Assembly: GCF_015476655.1 (NCBI RefSeq)
Contig: NZ_JABFHF010000013.1
Coordinates: forward strand, 93,679-157,678
Length of the DNA stretch: 64,000 bases
Direction of reading: 5' to 3'
Source of the DNA: Aquiflexum lacus
Lineage (GTDB): Bacteria > Bacteroidota > Bacteroidia > Cytophagales > Cyclobacteriaceae
Part shown: in pieces, positions 9,177 to 16,493 of the stretch
Numbering within the stretch: the stretch's first letter is position 1
How the letters are laid out: every line of letters starts with the position of its first letter
Position numbers and translations under genes: made by a program
The notes under the pieces: generated by a model
Database searches by the model: none
What the model was told of the DNA's origin: nothing
Seen by the model: only the letters and a program-made list of their open reading frames with translations

Positions 9177-10028
9177 TCATTTACTGGGTTCAACCAACCT
9201 CCCCACCATTATCCCTGATTGCGACTTATTACCTTTCAGGTAATCGTGCAAAGGCATTTCGGAAATCTCCACCTTCATATTTTTTGTTCCTGCATGCAAT
9301 AAATGGATCCTGCCTTCCTTTTCTATGGCAAAGCCCACATGTACGATATCCAAGTTTTGCATGGAAGTAGTGATGGCAATCAGGTCACCGGATTTGATGT
9401 TCTTTTCGTAGTTGACTATTTCATCTTTTGGGATATAGTGATAGGTTTTTTTGCTGATTTCAGCTTCAGTTACCTTTAGCCGCTTCACAAATTCAGGATT
9501 TCCCAACTGTGCATAATATTGGGGATTGGAACTCATAAAGCTTGGGTTATTGGCATAAACCTTACCACCTATTTCCTTGGTGACATCTTTTATGATTCCC
9601 TTTTGTTCGTTCTGGTAAACCCAATCCGAAAAATAATGTAACCGGGATGGGTAGTCCTTTCTGATTCCATCCTGATACCTGAGCAATTCCAGTTCCCGCG
9701 CATAATCCTCAAAAGAAAATTCCCCCATTTGTGCCAACCTTGCCAAAGTGACGACAGTTTCCAGGTAAGTGGTACAATCCAGGCCCATGAGATCTATCAC
9801 CAGTTTTTCTTCCCCAGGCAGTTCCAAAGTTTTCTCCACATAGGGTGTATTGAGAAACCATTTCCCTATTTCGATGATGCGTTCATTGGGAGACTTTTCC
9901 GAAAGGTCGATTTCTGAAAGTTTCAGCAGGTAGGCATCAAGACGTTCTTTGCTTTCAGCGGTGCAGACAGTTTGGCTTTTCACTAAGACTGGTATAAGGA
10001 AGACGATGATAATTGGAATCAGGCGCAT
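9177..10028 (-). CDS. DUF1460 N-acetylmuramoyl-alanine amidase-like protein
   Basis: Exported NlpC/P60-like cysteine enzyme of 283 residues with signal peptide (hydrophobic residues 4-17, VKSQ). Cys85 in MGLDCTTYLET is the likely nucleophile, and VHVGFAIE with HLLHAGT supply the histidine region; spacing fits DUF1460 (PF07313). Such proteins are thought to cut cell-wall peptides in the periplasm, with Bacteroidota members being common. It sits between two toxin-antitoxin pairs on the same strand, with no sign of cotranscription. Confidence 0.85.
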   Translation of the reverse strand: MRLIPIIIVFLIPVLVKSQTVCTAESKERLDAYLLKLSEIDLSEKSPNERIIEIGKWFLNTPYVEKTLELPGEEKLVIDLMGLDCTTYLETVVTLARLAQMGEFSFEDYARELELLRYQDGIRKDYPSRLHYFSDWVYQNEQKGIIKDVTKEIGGKVYANNPSFMSSNPQYYAQLGNPEFVKRLKVTEAEISKKTYHYIPKDEIVNYEKNIKSGDLIAITTSMQNLDIVHVGFAIEKEGRIHLLHAGTKNMKVEISEMPLHDYLKGNKSQSGIMVGRLVEPSK

Positions 10029-10068
10029 GGATTGATTAATAATTTTGTTTTAAATATAAAAGAATTGA

Positions 10069-10364
10069 TTATTCCAATTCCAGTTTTTCAGGATTTTGCC
10101 ATGTATCCCAAACCCTGATGATGTGAATTGTGTCAGAAGTTACTTGATAAATAATTGGTAGTGTTTTAGGGACTTTATTCTAATTCCATGAAAATCGCTT
10201 AATGGTCCTACTTCAGGAAATTCCGAAATTAAATTTGCACCTTCTTTAAAAAGATTTTCCAGTTTTTCACTGTAAGTTTTACTCTTGGTCTTATAAAGCC
10301 AAAAACGATAAATTCTAAATCTATCTTCAATAGCAGTTTGAGTCCAAATTATTTTTTTAGCCAT
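10069..10364 (-). pseudogene. RelE/ParE-family toxin, frameshifted near its C-terminus
   Basis: In the first frame this reads 74 residues (10364 to a TAA at 10140) and stops inside the toxin core after HYQLFIK. Moving one base at about 10147-10151, in a T-rich run, restores the family motif as YQLFYQVTSD and continues through HIIRVWDTWQNPEKLELE to a stop at 10069. The repaired protein is 98 residues, the same length as the toxin at 8495-8791. A one-base deletion, or a sequencing error, is the simplest reading. The loss removes the last beta strands, which usually carry catalytic residues, so the allele as read is probably inactive. Start overlaps the antitoxin by 16 bp. Confidence 0.8.
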
Positions 10365-10585
10365 TCCTGTATCAGGTTATCGGCTTGTTCATTAGAATAG
10401 AGCCTACCTTCTTTGACATCTTTGAGTCCTAATTCAATAGCTTTTTTTTCCTCCTCACTTAGTTTGTAAGAGGTTTCCATGTTAGATTCCAGGTTTACCA
10501 ACCTATAAATTTCCGATAGTATTTCGGTATCCGTGATAGAGGTTATTTTATTGATAATCTCTAACTTAAGCTCAGTTGTTGACAT
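10349..10585 (-). CDS. antitoxin paired with the frameshifted toxin
   Basis: A 78-residue, acidic, helical protein (STTELKLEIINKIT start, EEEKKAIELGLKDVKEGR middle). The SEEEKKAIELGLKDVKEGR segment resembles the C-terminal addiction-type helix of small Bacteroidota antitoxins. It overlaps the toxin gene by 16 bp and ends in IQEWLKK, like the antitoxin at 8776-9015. It remains intact while the toxin is shifted, as expected when a toxin decays first. Confidence 0.75.
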   Translation of the reverse strand: MSTTELKLEIINKITSITDTEILSEIYRLVNLESNMETSYKLSEEEKKAIELGLKDVKEGRLYSNEQADNLIQEWLKK

Positions 10586-10692
10586 TTTTTTCTAATTTAA
10601 TATTTCAATTTAGCGCTGTTTTTTTTCAATTACAAATGAACACATTGAAAACCAATTCCCGCCTAATTTGAAAAATAAATCTCATTCCGAAT

Positions 10693-11097
10693 TTAATTCT
10701 CTGAGTTCACAATCAACTTCCACTCCACCAACACCAATCCCATCACCACCGCTACTTCAGCCAAAAAATAAACAACTCCCAAAACTGTCAATTCGGAATA
10801 GAAAAAATAAACCAATCCCAAAGTCAGACAGCAATACATGAAATTAGCAATGCTGATACCAAAAAGAAAAGTTTTCCAATTACCCTTCAAGAAAAAATAG
10901 CAGTAAAAAGAATACACCGCAAAAACCAATGCAATCAGGGAAAGAAAAGTGAGGATATCCTTGGGCATCCCAAAAGTTTCCTCAAAAGGCCTAAGAACTC
11001 CAAACAAAAAAAATGCAGTCAACAAAGCACCAAAACCATCGATTAGAAATATGGTTTTAGGGTTATTATTAAGCCTAGAGAGGATATTGGCCTTCAA
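10693..11097 (-). CDS. four-helix integral membrane protein, function unknown
   Basis: A 134-residue hydrophobic protein with about four membrane segments (around 17-35, 48-68, 75-95 and 104-127) and an acidic end. The start codon used is TTG, as no ATG lies near the expected N-terminus; a basic stretch (KANILSRLNNNPK) precedes the first helix. No family is recognised. The 35-bp gap to the upstream minus-strand gene suggests cotranscription with it. Confidence 0.55.
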   Translation of the reverse strand: MKANILSRLNNNPKTIFLIDGFGALLTAFFLFGVLRPFEETFGMPKDILTFLSLIALVFAVYSFYCYFFLKGNWKTFLFGISIANFMYCCLTLGLVYFFYSELTVLGVVYFLAEVAVVMGLVLVEWKLIVNSEN

Positions 11098-11132
11098 TTT
11101 TTCAATATTTCAATTTTCCAAATTTTTCAATC

Positions 11133-11513
11133 TCAATCCACCGGCCAGATCCTTATCGTATAATTCACCTGATCATCCGGGACATGAACCAATATCGGAA
11201 AATCTCCTTCGGGTTTATGAATCGGCATATTGTAAATGGTCGGAGGATTATCGAAAAAAGATTTTTCCCCATCCGTTTTAAAAGAGAATTTTTGACCATC
11301 GAGTCCAGGGAAATTGAGTGATCTTTCCAATTCCGGACTGAGGATGATAATAGAGTCTTTTTGATTCAATCTTGGAATTCCATGATACCAAGGCAACTCT
11401 TCCAGGCTTTTCAATTCAAAATTCTTTTTTGGATTAGGGCTAATGTCTTGAGAAAAAGATGAGAAACAAATCCCTGAGATGAAAACGAGGCAAATGGATA
11501 TTGATTTTTTCAT
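11133..11513 (-). CDS. hypothetical exported protein
   Basis: A 126-residue protein with a clear signal peptide (KKSISICLVFISGICFSSFSQ, cleavage after about residue 22). The mature part is beta-rich and ends in NYTIRIWPVD. No domain is recognised. It is followed 35 bp later by the four-helix membrane protein on the same strand and may form a two-gene operon with it. Confidence 0.55.
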   Translation of the reverse strand: MKKSISICLVFISGICFSSFSQDISPNPKKNFELKSLEELPWYHGIPRLNQKDSIIILSPELERSLNFPGLDGQKFSFKTDGEKSFFDNPPTIYNMPIHKPEGDFPILVHVPDDQVNYTIRIWPVD

Positions 11514-11847
11514 GACTCGATAAATTTAAATGTGAAAAACTTAATGGATTACAAGTCTATTTACGAAATAATAATGAAATAGTTGATATTTAAATGATAT
11601 ATGCTTTGTCAAGTAAGGTAGATTTGAGATATATAGATCAGCGATGATTTCGTGTTTATTCTGCCTAGTATTTTACTGAAAATTCAGTGTATTTTTTTGG
11701 CTCAAACAAAACAATACTTCAATTTAATTAATTAAATTTAGCATGGCTATAAAAAAACATGAACAATCCAGTAGAGTTATTATGACTTTTTCCATTTTTT
11801 TCATGATTTTGTAGTTAATTCATTAGGGATAAATCTGAAGTTAGTTT
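11514..11847. other. intergenic region between divergent genes
   Basis: A 334-bp AT-rich spacer between a minus-strand and a plus-strand gene, so it should hold both promoters. A short perfect inverted repeat ACTGAAAATTCAGT (11675-11688) is followed by a T-rich run. It looks more like a weak hairpin than an operator. No small ORF or RNA gene was recognised. Confidence 0.4.
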
Positions 11848-13062
11848 ATGAATAAACAACTAAAGAAAATCAGGACCATCATTGGAATTATCATTTTGGG
11901 GTTGGTTACTATTCTGGCACTTGGTTATCTCTATTTACGTAACAGTGAATGGTGGATTGCTGTTTCACTCTTTAGCGATAAAACCCGTTTAGAGAATTTC
12001 CAGAATTTTCATAACCTCTTTCCATCAGAACAAATTAATCATGGTGAGAGCACTGGGGAATTTAGCTTTGAAAGCAAAGATCTTCCGGAATACTTTGAAT
12101 TCGAAGGAAACCAAAAAAACATCAAGGAATTTTTAGAACAAACTTGGACTACCGGCCTTATAGTTGCCCAGGGGAAACGGATTCTTTTTGAAGAATATTA
12201 TAGAGATTACAATGAAGAATCTTTAGTCACATCCTTTTCAGTGGCAAAGTCTGTAATCTCCGCATTGATTGGCATTGCAATCGAAGAGGGATATATTGGA
12301 TCCGTTGAAGACCGGGTTGAAACATACCTGTCTGAATTCAGTGGAACAGCATATGGGGCGGTCAGTATTCAGGATCTTCTGACCATGTCTTCCGGAATAG
12401 GATTCAATGAAAATTACGATAACTTTACCTCAGATATTACTTTGCTGCCAATCAGGGTATTCGGATTTGGGCACCGATTACCTGACCTTTTGAAAGAACT
12501 ACCTAAAATTCGCGAACCCGGAACCTATAATCAATACATTAGTAGCGATACGATAGTTTTAGGCTTGATTTTGCAGGAAGCCACTGGTATGAGTATAGGC
12601 CGATTTTTGGAAGATAAAATCTGGAAACCTGCAGGTATGGAAGCTACAGCATATTGGAATACGGACACCTTCGGTTTTACCCTTTCCCACGCCTTTCTTT
12701 CAGCAAGATTAAGAGACTTTCTACGCTTTGGTCGAATATATATCAATGGTGGTATGGCCCAAGGTCGGCAGATTATCCCAGAGTGGTGGATTAAAGAATC
12801 TATATACCGAACTGAACCCCGCCTTCAACCTGGCAAGAATCCATTGAGCGATTGGACATTTGGTTATGGGTATCAATGGTGGATTCCTGAGAACCCTGAT
12901 GGAGATTATTCAGCTATTGGGATTTGGGGCCAGTATATATACATCCACCCCGTGTATGATGTAGTAATCGTAAAGACTAGTGCAGATTATGACTTTGATG
13001 TTAGGGACCATGAAACAATAGCCATGTTTAGGACTTTGGCCCAGTGGGCATCAGAAAAGTGA
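11848..13062 (+). CDS. membrane-anchored serine hydrolase (beta-lactamase family, class C fold)
   Basis: A 404-residue PF00144 protein with an N-terminal membrane helix (about 11-30). The SxxK nucleophile motif is S131-V-A-K134, and the Tyr motif is Y230-I-S. The C-terminal region has the WGYGYQWW and GIWGQY segments, the usual place of the third motif. The family includes esterases and D-Ala peptidases; real beta-lactamase activity is unlikely with a membrane anchor and this context. A decayed relative lies just downstream (13090-13413). Confidence 0.85.
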   Translation: MNKQLKKIRTIIGIIILGLVTILALGYLYLRNSEWWIAVSLFSDKTRLENFQNFHNLFPSEQINHGESTGEFSFESKDLPEYFEFEGNQKNIKEFLEQTWTTGLIVAQGKRILFEEYYRDYNEESLVTSFSVAKSVISALIGIAIEEGYIGSVEDRVETYLSEFSGTAYGAVSIQDLLTMSSGIGFNENYDNFTSDITLLPIRVFGFGHRLPDLLKELPKIREPGTYNQYISSDTIVLGLILQEATGMSIGRFLEDKIWKPAGMEATAYWNTDTFGFTLSHAFLSARLRDFLRFGRIYINGGMAQGRQIIPEWWIKESIYRTEPRLQPGKNPLSDWTFGYGYQWWIPENPDGDYSAIGIWGQYIYIHPVYDVVIVKTSADYDFDVRDHETIAMFRTLAQWASEK

Positions 13063-13089
13063 CAATGTCATTTTTTTTATCATTCATCA

Positions 13090-13413
13090 AAAAGATTCTT
13101 TAATGGGCCTAAATTCAAACCAGAGGCCAAAGCGGCCTATTCGGATTCGAATTACCAGCATTTGGGAAAAATCATTGAGGAGGTTTCAGAATATTCCATT
13201 CCAGAGATTATGAAAGCTTATATCTTCGATCCTTTGGGGCTGAAAAACACCTATGTGTATCAGGATGCATCTGATAATATTCCCAATCCTTTTTTTTGGT
13301 TCCAAGAAACTTTGGCTACCCAAATACATGGCATCGCTCCTATTTCAACTATAATTCCATTTATTTATAAAGCTCCTTATGTAATTTCCTCAAAACCTCC
13401 ACAGGAAATTTGA
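13090..13413 (+). pseudogene. remnant of a second serine hydrolase (beta-lactamase family)
   Basis: In one frame the segment reads FFNGPKFKPEAKAAYSDSNY, then LGKIIEEV and IFDPLGLKNTYV. This is the YxN block of PF00144 (YSDSNY) and the following helix with the PLGLKNT motif. There is no SxxK part upstream and no C-terminal motif, and the frame ends inside the 3' end of the convergent GH2 gene. It has no normal start codon; a TTG at 13162 is only an internal codon. Best read as a 3'- and 5'-truncated relic of a duplicate of, or relative of, the preceding gene. Confidence 0.7.
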
Positions 13414-15205
13414 TCACCTTTCTATCATAAGTCATCAGTCCATTGGTCTCTATTTCCACATCTGTAGTTTGGGTGTAGACCGCCGCGGCTAGACCTAAGG
13501 GAATCAGTGCTTTAAGGTCCACGATCAAGCGCTGATATCTCGCCAAAAGTTCTTCCTGGGTTTTGAAGGATTGATAGCCCCAATTGTCCTTGTCCTGCCA
13601 GGTATGTCCTTCCACAGGAAGCCCCAATCCCCCGTATTCTCCCAATACCAGCACATTCACCTTTCCAAACAAATCCGGTGAGGGCATCACAGGATCTGGA
13701 TAATTGTGCACATCAAAGATATCTCCGGTAATTTTATTTCCTTCGAGTTCAAAATTCCCACCTGAGGCAGAATTGACCAATCTTGTTGGATCATAGGCTT
13801 GGGTCCATTCGGTGATTTCTTTGGTTTTGAACTGCCCCCAAGCTTCGTTGAAGGGTACCCAAACTACAATGGATGGAAAATGATGAAATGCATCCATAAT
13901 GGCTTTCCACTCGGTTTTGAAAATTGACTCGGATTCAGGTGTTCTGTCTTTGTCAAGGCCTTTTCGGTAAATGCCGGGTTTGGACTCCCAGACATTTCCC
14001 ATATCCCCGCTGGGCATATCCTGCCAAACCAACATACCCAATTTATCACAGTGATAGTACCATCGGGCAGGTTCCACTTTTACATGTTTACGGATCATAT
14101 TGAAACCCATTTCCTGCGTTTTGATAATGTCAAAAGCCAAAGCCTCATCCGTAGGCGCAGTGTAAAGACCATCAGGCCACCAACCCTGATCCAAGGGGCC
14201 ATATTGAAACAAGGACTTTCCGTTCAGTTCCATTACCTGCATGCCATTGGCATCATAGCCAATGGATATTTTCCTCAAAGCCCCATAGGATTTTACCTGA
14301 TCCACTACCCTATTGCCACGCTTCAAGCTGATTTCAAAATCATACAAATGGGGATTTTCAGGTGACCAAGATTTAGGATCGGGTATATTCAAATTCAAAC
14401 CTTTGCCAACTTCACCCTGAACTTCTGCAATTACCTGATCACCATCCAATGCTTTCACTTCCAAAGTAAATTGACCTGAATTCAAATCGTTGCCAGTTTC
14501 AATCAGAAACTTGCCATTATCCCAATCAGGGGTGATTTTTAAAGCTGATATGTATGACTCTGGAACAAATTCCATCCAGACAGTCTGCCAGATCCCTGTC
14601 ACCGGAGTGTACCAAATACTTCGTGGCCGATTGATCTGTTTGCCTCTTGGCTGTGGTCCGTCATCAGTCGGATCCCAAACCCTGACCATAATTTCCTGTT
14701 GCTGTCCTTTGTTCAACAAGCTGCTGATATCAAAAGAAAAAGGATCATATCCTCCTTGGTGAACACCGGCTGATTTCCCATTCACAAACACCTCCGCTTC
14801 CCAATCCACTGCTCCGAAATGAAGCATGACTTTTCCTTTTCTGTCCTTATTGGCAATAGTCATTGTCTTTTTATACCAAAGCTCCTTTTCCGCGCCAACA
14901 GGTTTCATAACACCCGATAAATAAGATTCTACAGGGAAGGGAACCGTGATTATTCCCTGAAATTGTTCAGGTTTACTGCTTCCTTTTTCCAAAATCGCAT
15001 AATCCCAAGACCCATTCAGATTGGTCCAATTTTCCCTGACCATCTGCGGTCGGGGATATTCCTGATGTGGTGCACTGGCATCCACTTGTTCAGCCCATGG
15101 GGATAGGATCGGATTGGTGTTGAGGTTTTGGGCTTGTAAAAAAAAGGGCTGAATTAAGAAACCAAATACATAGACATAGTGCAAAATGTGCTTGAAGCTT
15201 TTCAT
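13361..15205 (-). CDS. glycoside hydrolase family 2 (beta-galactosidase/beta-glucuronidase type)
   Basis: Exported GH2 enzyme of 614 residues with signal peptide (about 1-25, LQAQ). Domain order is sugar-binding jelly roll (about 45-200), Ig-like domain (about 205-310), then the TIM barrel. MIRKHVKVEP and LVWQDMPSGD mark the barrel; Glu in PFNEAWGQF near residue 453 is the acid/base and Glu in LGEYGG near 521 the likely nucleophile. At 614 residues it is a short GH2 without C-terminal extras. It is first in the plus-to-minus order of the minus-strand cluster ending the carbohydrate locus; 19 bp separate its start from the enolase-superfamily gene. Exact sugar is unknown. Confidence 0.9.
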   Translation of the reverse strand: MKSFKHILHYVYVFGFLIQPFFLQAQNLNTNPILSPWAEQVDASAPHQEYPRPQMVRENWTNLNGSWDYAILEKGSSKPEQFQGIITVPFPVESYLSGVMKPVGAEKELWYKKTMTIANKDRKGKVMLHFGAVDWEAEVFVNGKSAGVHQGGYDPFSFDISSLLNKGQQQEIMVRVWDPTDDGPQPRGKQINRPRSIWYTPVTGIWQTVWMEFVPESYISALKITPDWDNGKFLIETGNDLNSGQFTLEVKALDGDQVIAEVQGEVGKGLNLNIPDPKSWSPENPHLYDFEISLKRGNRVVDQVKSYGALRKISIGYDANGMQVMELNGKSLFQYGPLDQGWWPDGLYTAPTDEALAFDIIKTQEMGFNMIRKHVKVEPARWYYHCDKLGMLVWQDMPSGDMGNVWESKPGIYRKGLDKDRTPESESIFKTEWKAIMDAFHHFPSIVVWVPFNEAWGQFKTKEITEWTQAYDPTRLVNSASGGNFELEGNKITGDIFDVHNYPDPVMPSPDLFGKVNVLVLGEYGGLGLPVEGHTWQDKDNWGYQSFKTQEELLARYQRLIVDLKALIPLGLAAAVYTQTTDVEIETNGLMTYDRKVIKFPVEVLRKLHKELYK

Positions 15206-15224
15206 GTTTGGGTCGGTTGTTGGG

Positions 15225-16466
15225 TTAAGAATTGATGATTTTGGCTTTTATGAAAATGTATTCATCATATTCCAGACCCAATCCTGGACCTGAGGGAACT
15301 TTGATAAAACCATTTTCGATATCAAAATGAGGGTAATACCAATCAGGATATTTTTTCTTTCCACCCGGAAATTCCTGATATCCTTCCAATATAGGCGAAA
15401 CAGAAGCTAATTGAAAGAAAGGTGCTGCTAAGGGGTCATCTTTTGGGCTATGAGGCGCCAAACTCAATCCATTGGCAATCGCCAATTTTTCCACATAAAA
15501 TGCCCGCAGCATTCCTCCATTATAGTATAAATCCGGTTGAAGCACATGATACACTTTGTTTTGGGCAATATCGCGCCATCTGAGATAGGAAGTATCTTGC
15601 TCTCCACCTGCCAGTTTCATGGTTTTCAGGCTTGCGGCAATCTTTTGATTAGACGCATAGTCCTCCCAATAACAGGGTTCCTCAAAAATGGAAACACCAT
15701 AATCTTCCAAAAAAGCAGCCATTTTTAGTCCTTCCTGAAGATCAAAAGAACTATTGGCATCTGCATAAATGGTCAAATCATCCCCAAAAGTTTTCTTTAA
15801 CAGTTGAATCAGATTTTCTGACCGGCCCGGTGCAGCATCGGCATTGCGGCTCATTCGACCGCCAACTTTTACTTTGACGGCTTTAGCACCTGTCTCGGCA
15901 AGTTGTCTTTGAAGATTGGCTACTTCTTCCTCGGGGCTGGTTTCACGGGTCAAACTTGAAACATACATGGGAATTTCGGTTCGGATTCTCTTTCCAAAAA
16001 AATCAGAGGAAGGAACACCTGCTGCTTTTCCCAATAAATCCATCACTGCGATTTCGATCTGTCCTATACAATTGAACAATGGAATTCCGGAATACTTATA
16101 AACCCCTCTGTCATGAGCGATGGTATCCAAAATCTGTTCGATATCCCGGGCATCTTTGTCTATAAAAAAGGGTTGAATCAACTTTTTCAGAATCGGTAAG
16201 AGAAACTCCATTCTGAAATTAAGTACAGTGGTACCCTGAAGTCCGTCTTTGGAAGTGACGACAATAAATCGGTTTCCAACTGATTCCAGGACTTCTATTT
16301 TTTGAATGAAAATAGGGAATTTTATCACAGATTGAATGTCCAAAATAGGGGAAGGATAAGTATTCCCATTTTCTTCATTGATTGAATCAGCAAAGGCTTT
16401 ACCAATATTAATTGATGAGGTCAATCCTATTACAGCACTTTTTGAGATAAATTCCCGTCTTTTCAT
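15225..16466 (-). CDS. mandelate racemase/muconate lactonizing-type enolase-superfamily enzyme, Tat-exported
   Basis: A 413-residue enolase-superfamily protein with an N-terminal twin-arginine leader (KRREFISKSAVIGL). Catalytic features are visible: KxK in AVKVKVGG near residue 198, metal ligands Asp in DANSS (about 233), Glu in FEEPCYW (about 258) and Glu in GGEQD (about 284), and His in PHSPKD (about 338). These place it in the mandelate-racemase subgroup, which dehydrates or epimerises sugar acids and related acids. Export is unusual for the family and points to a periplasmic acidic-sugar or lactone substrate. It is cotranscribed with two GH2 genes. Confidence 0.88.
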   Translation of the reverse strand: MKRREFISKSAVIGLTSSINIGKAFADSINEENGNTYPSPILDIQSVIKFPIFIQKIEVLESVGNRFIVVTSKDGLQGTTVLNFRMEFLLPILKKLIQPFFIDKDARDIEQILDTIAHDRGVYKYSGIPLFNCIGQIEIAVMDLLGKAAGVPSSDFFGKRIRTEIPMYVSSLTRETSPEEEVANLQRQLAETGAKAVKVKVGGRMSRNADAAPGRSENLIQLLKKTFGDDLTIYADANSSFDLQEGLKMAAFLEDYGVSIFEEPCYWEDYASNQKIAASLKTMKLAGGEQDTSYLRWRDIAQNKVYHVLQPDLYYNGGMLRAFYVEKLAIANGLSLAPHSPKDDPLAAPFFQLASVSPILEGYQEFPGGKKKYPDWYYPHFDIENGFIKVPSGPGLGLEYDEYIFIKAKIINS

Positions 16467-16493
16467 TTTAATTCAATTTCCTTTTTGATCAGT

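Noticed and set aside
10038..10045. TAATTTTG on the plus strand as a -7 promoter element
   Set aside because: It matches TAnnTTTG by chance in AT-rich DNA but no plus-strand gene follows it.
11675..11688. Perfect inverted repeat ACTGAAAATTCAGT
   Set aside because: Short, AT-rich and not repeated elsewhere. It could be a weak hairpin; no operator or terminator claim can be supported.
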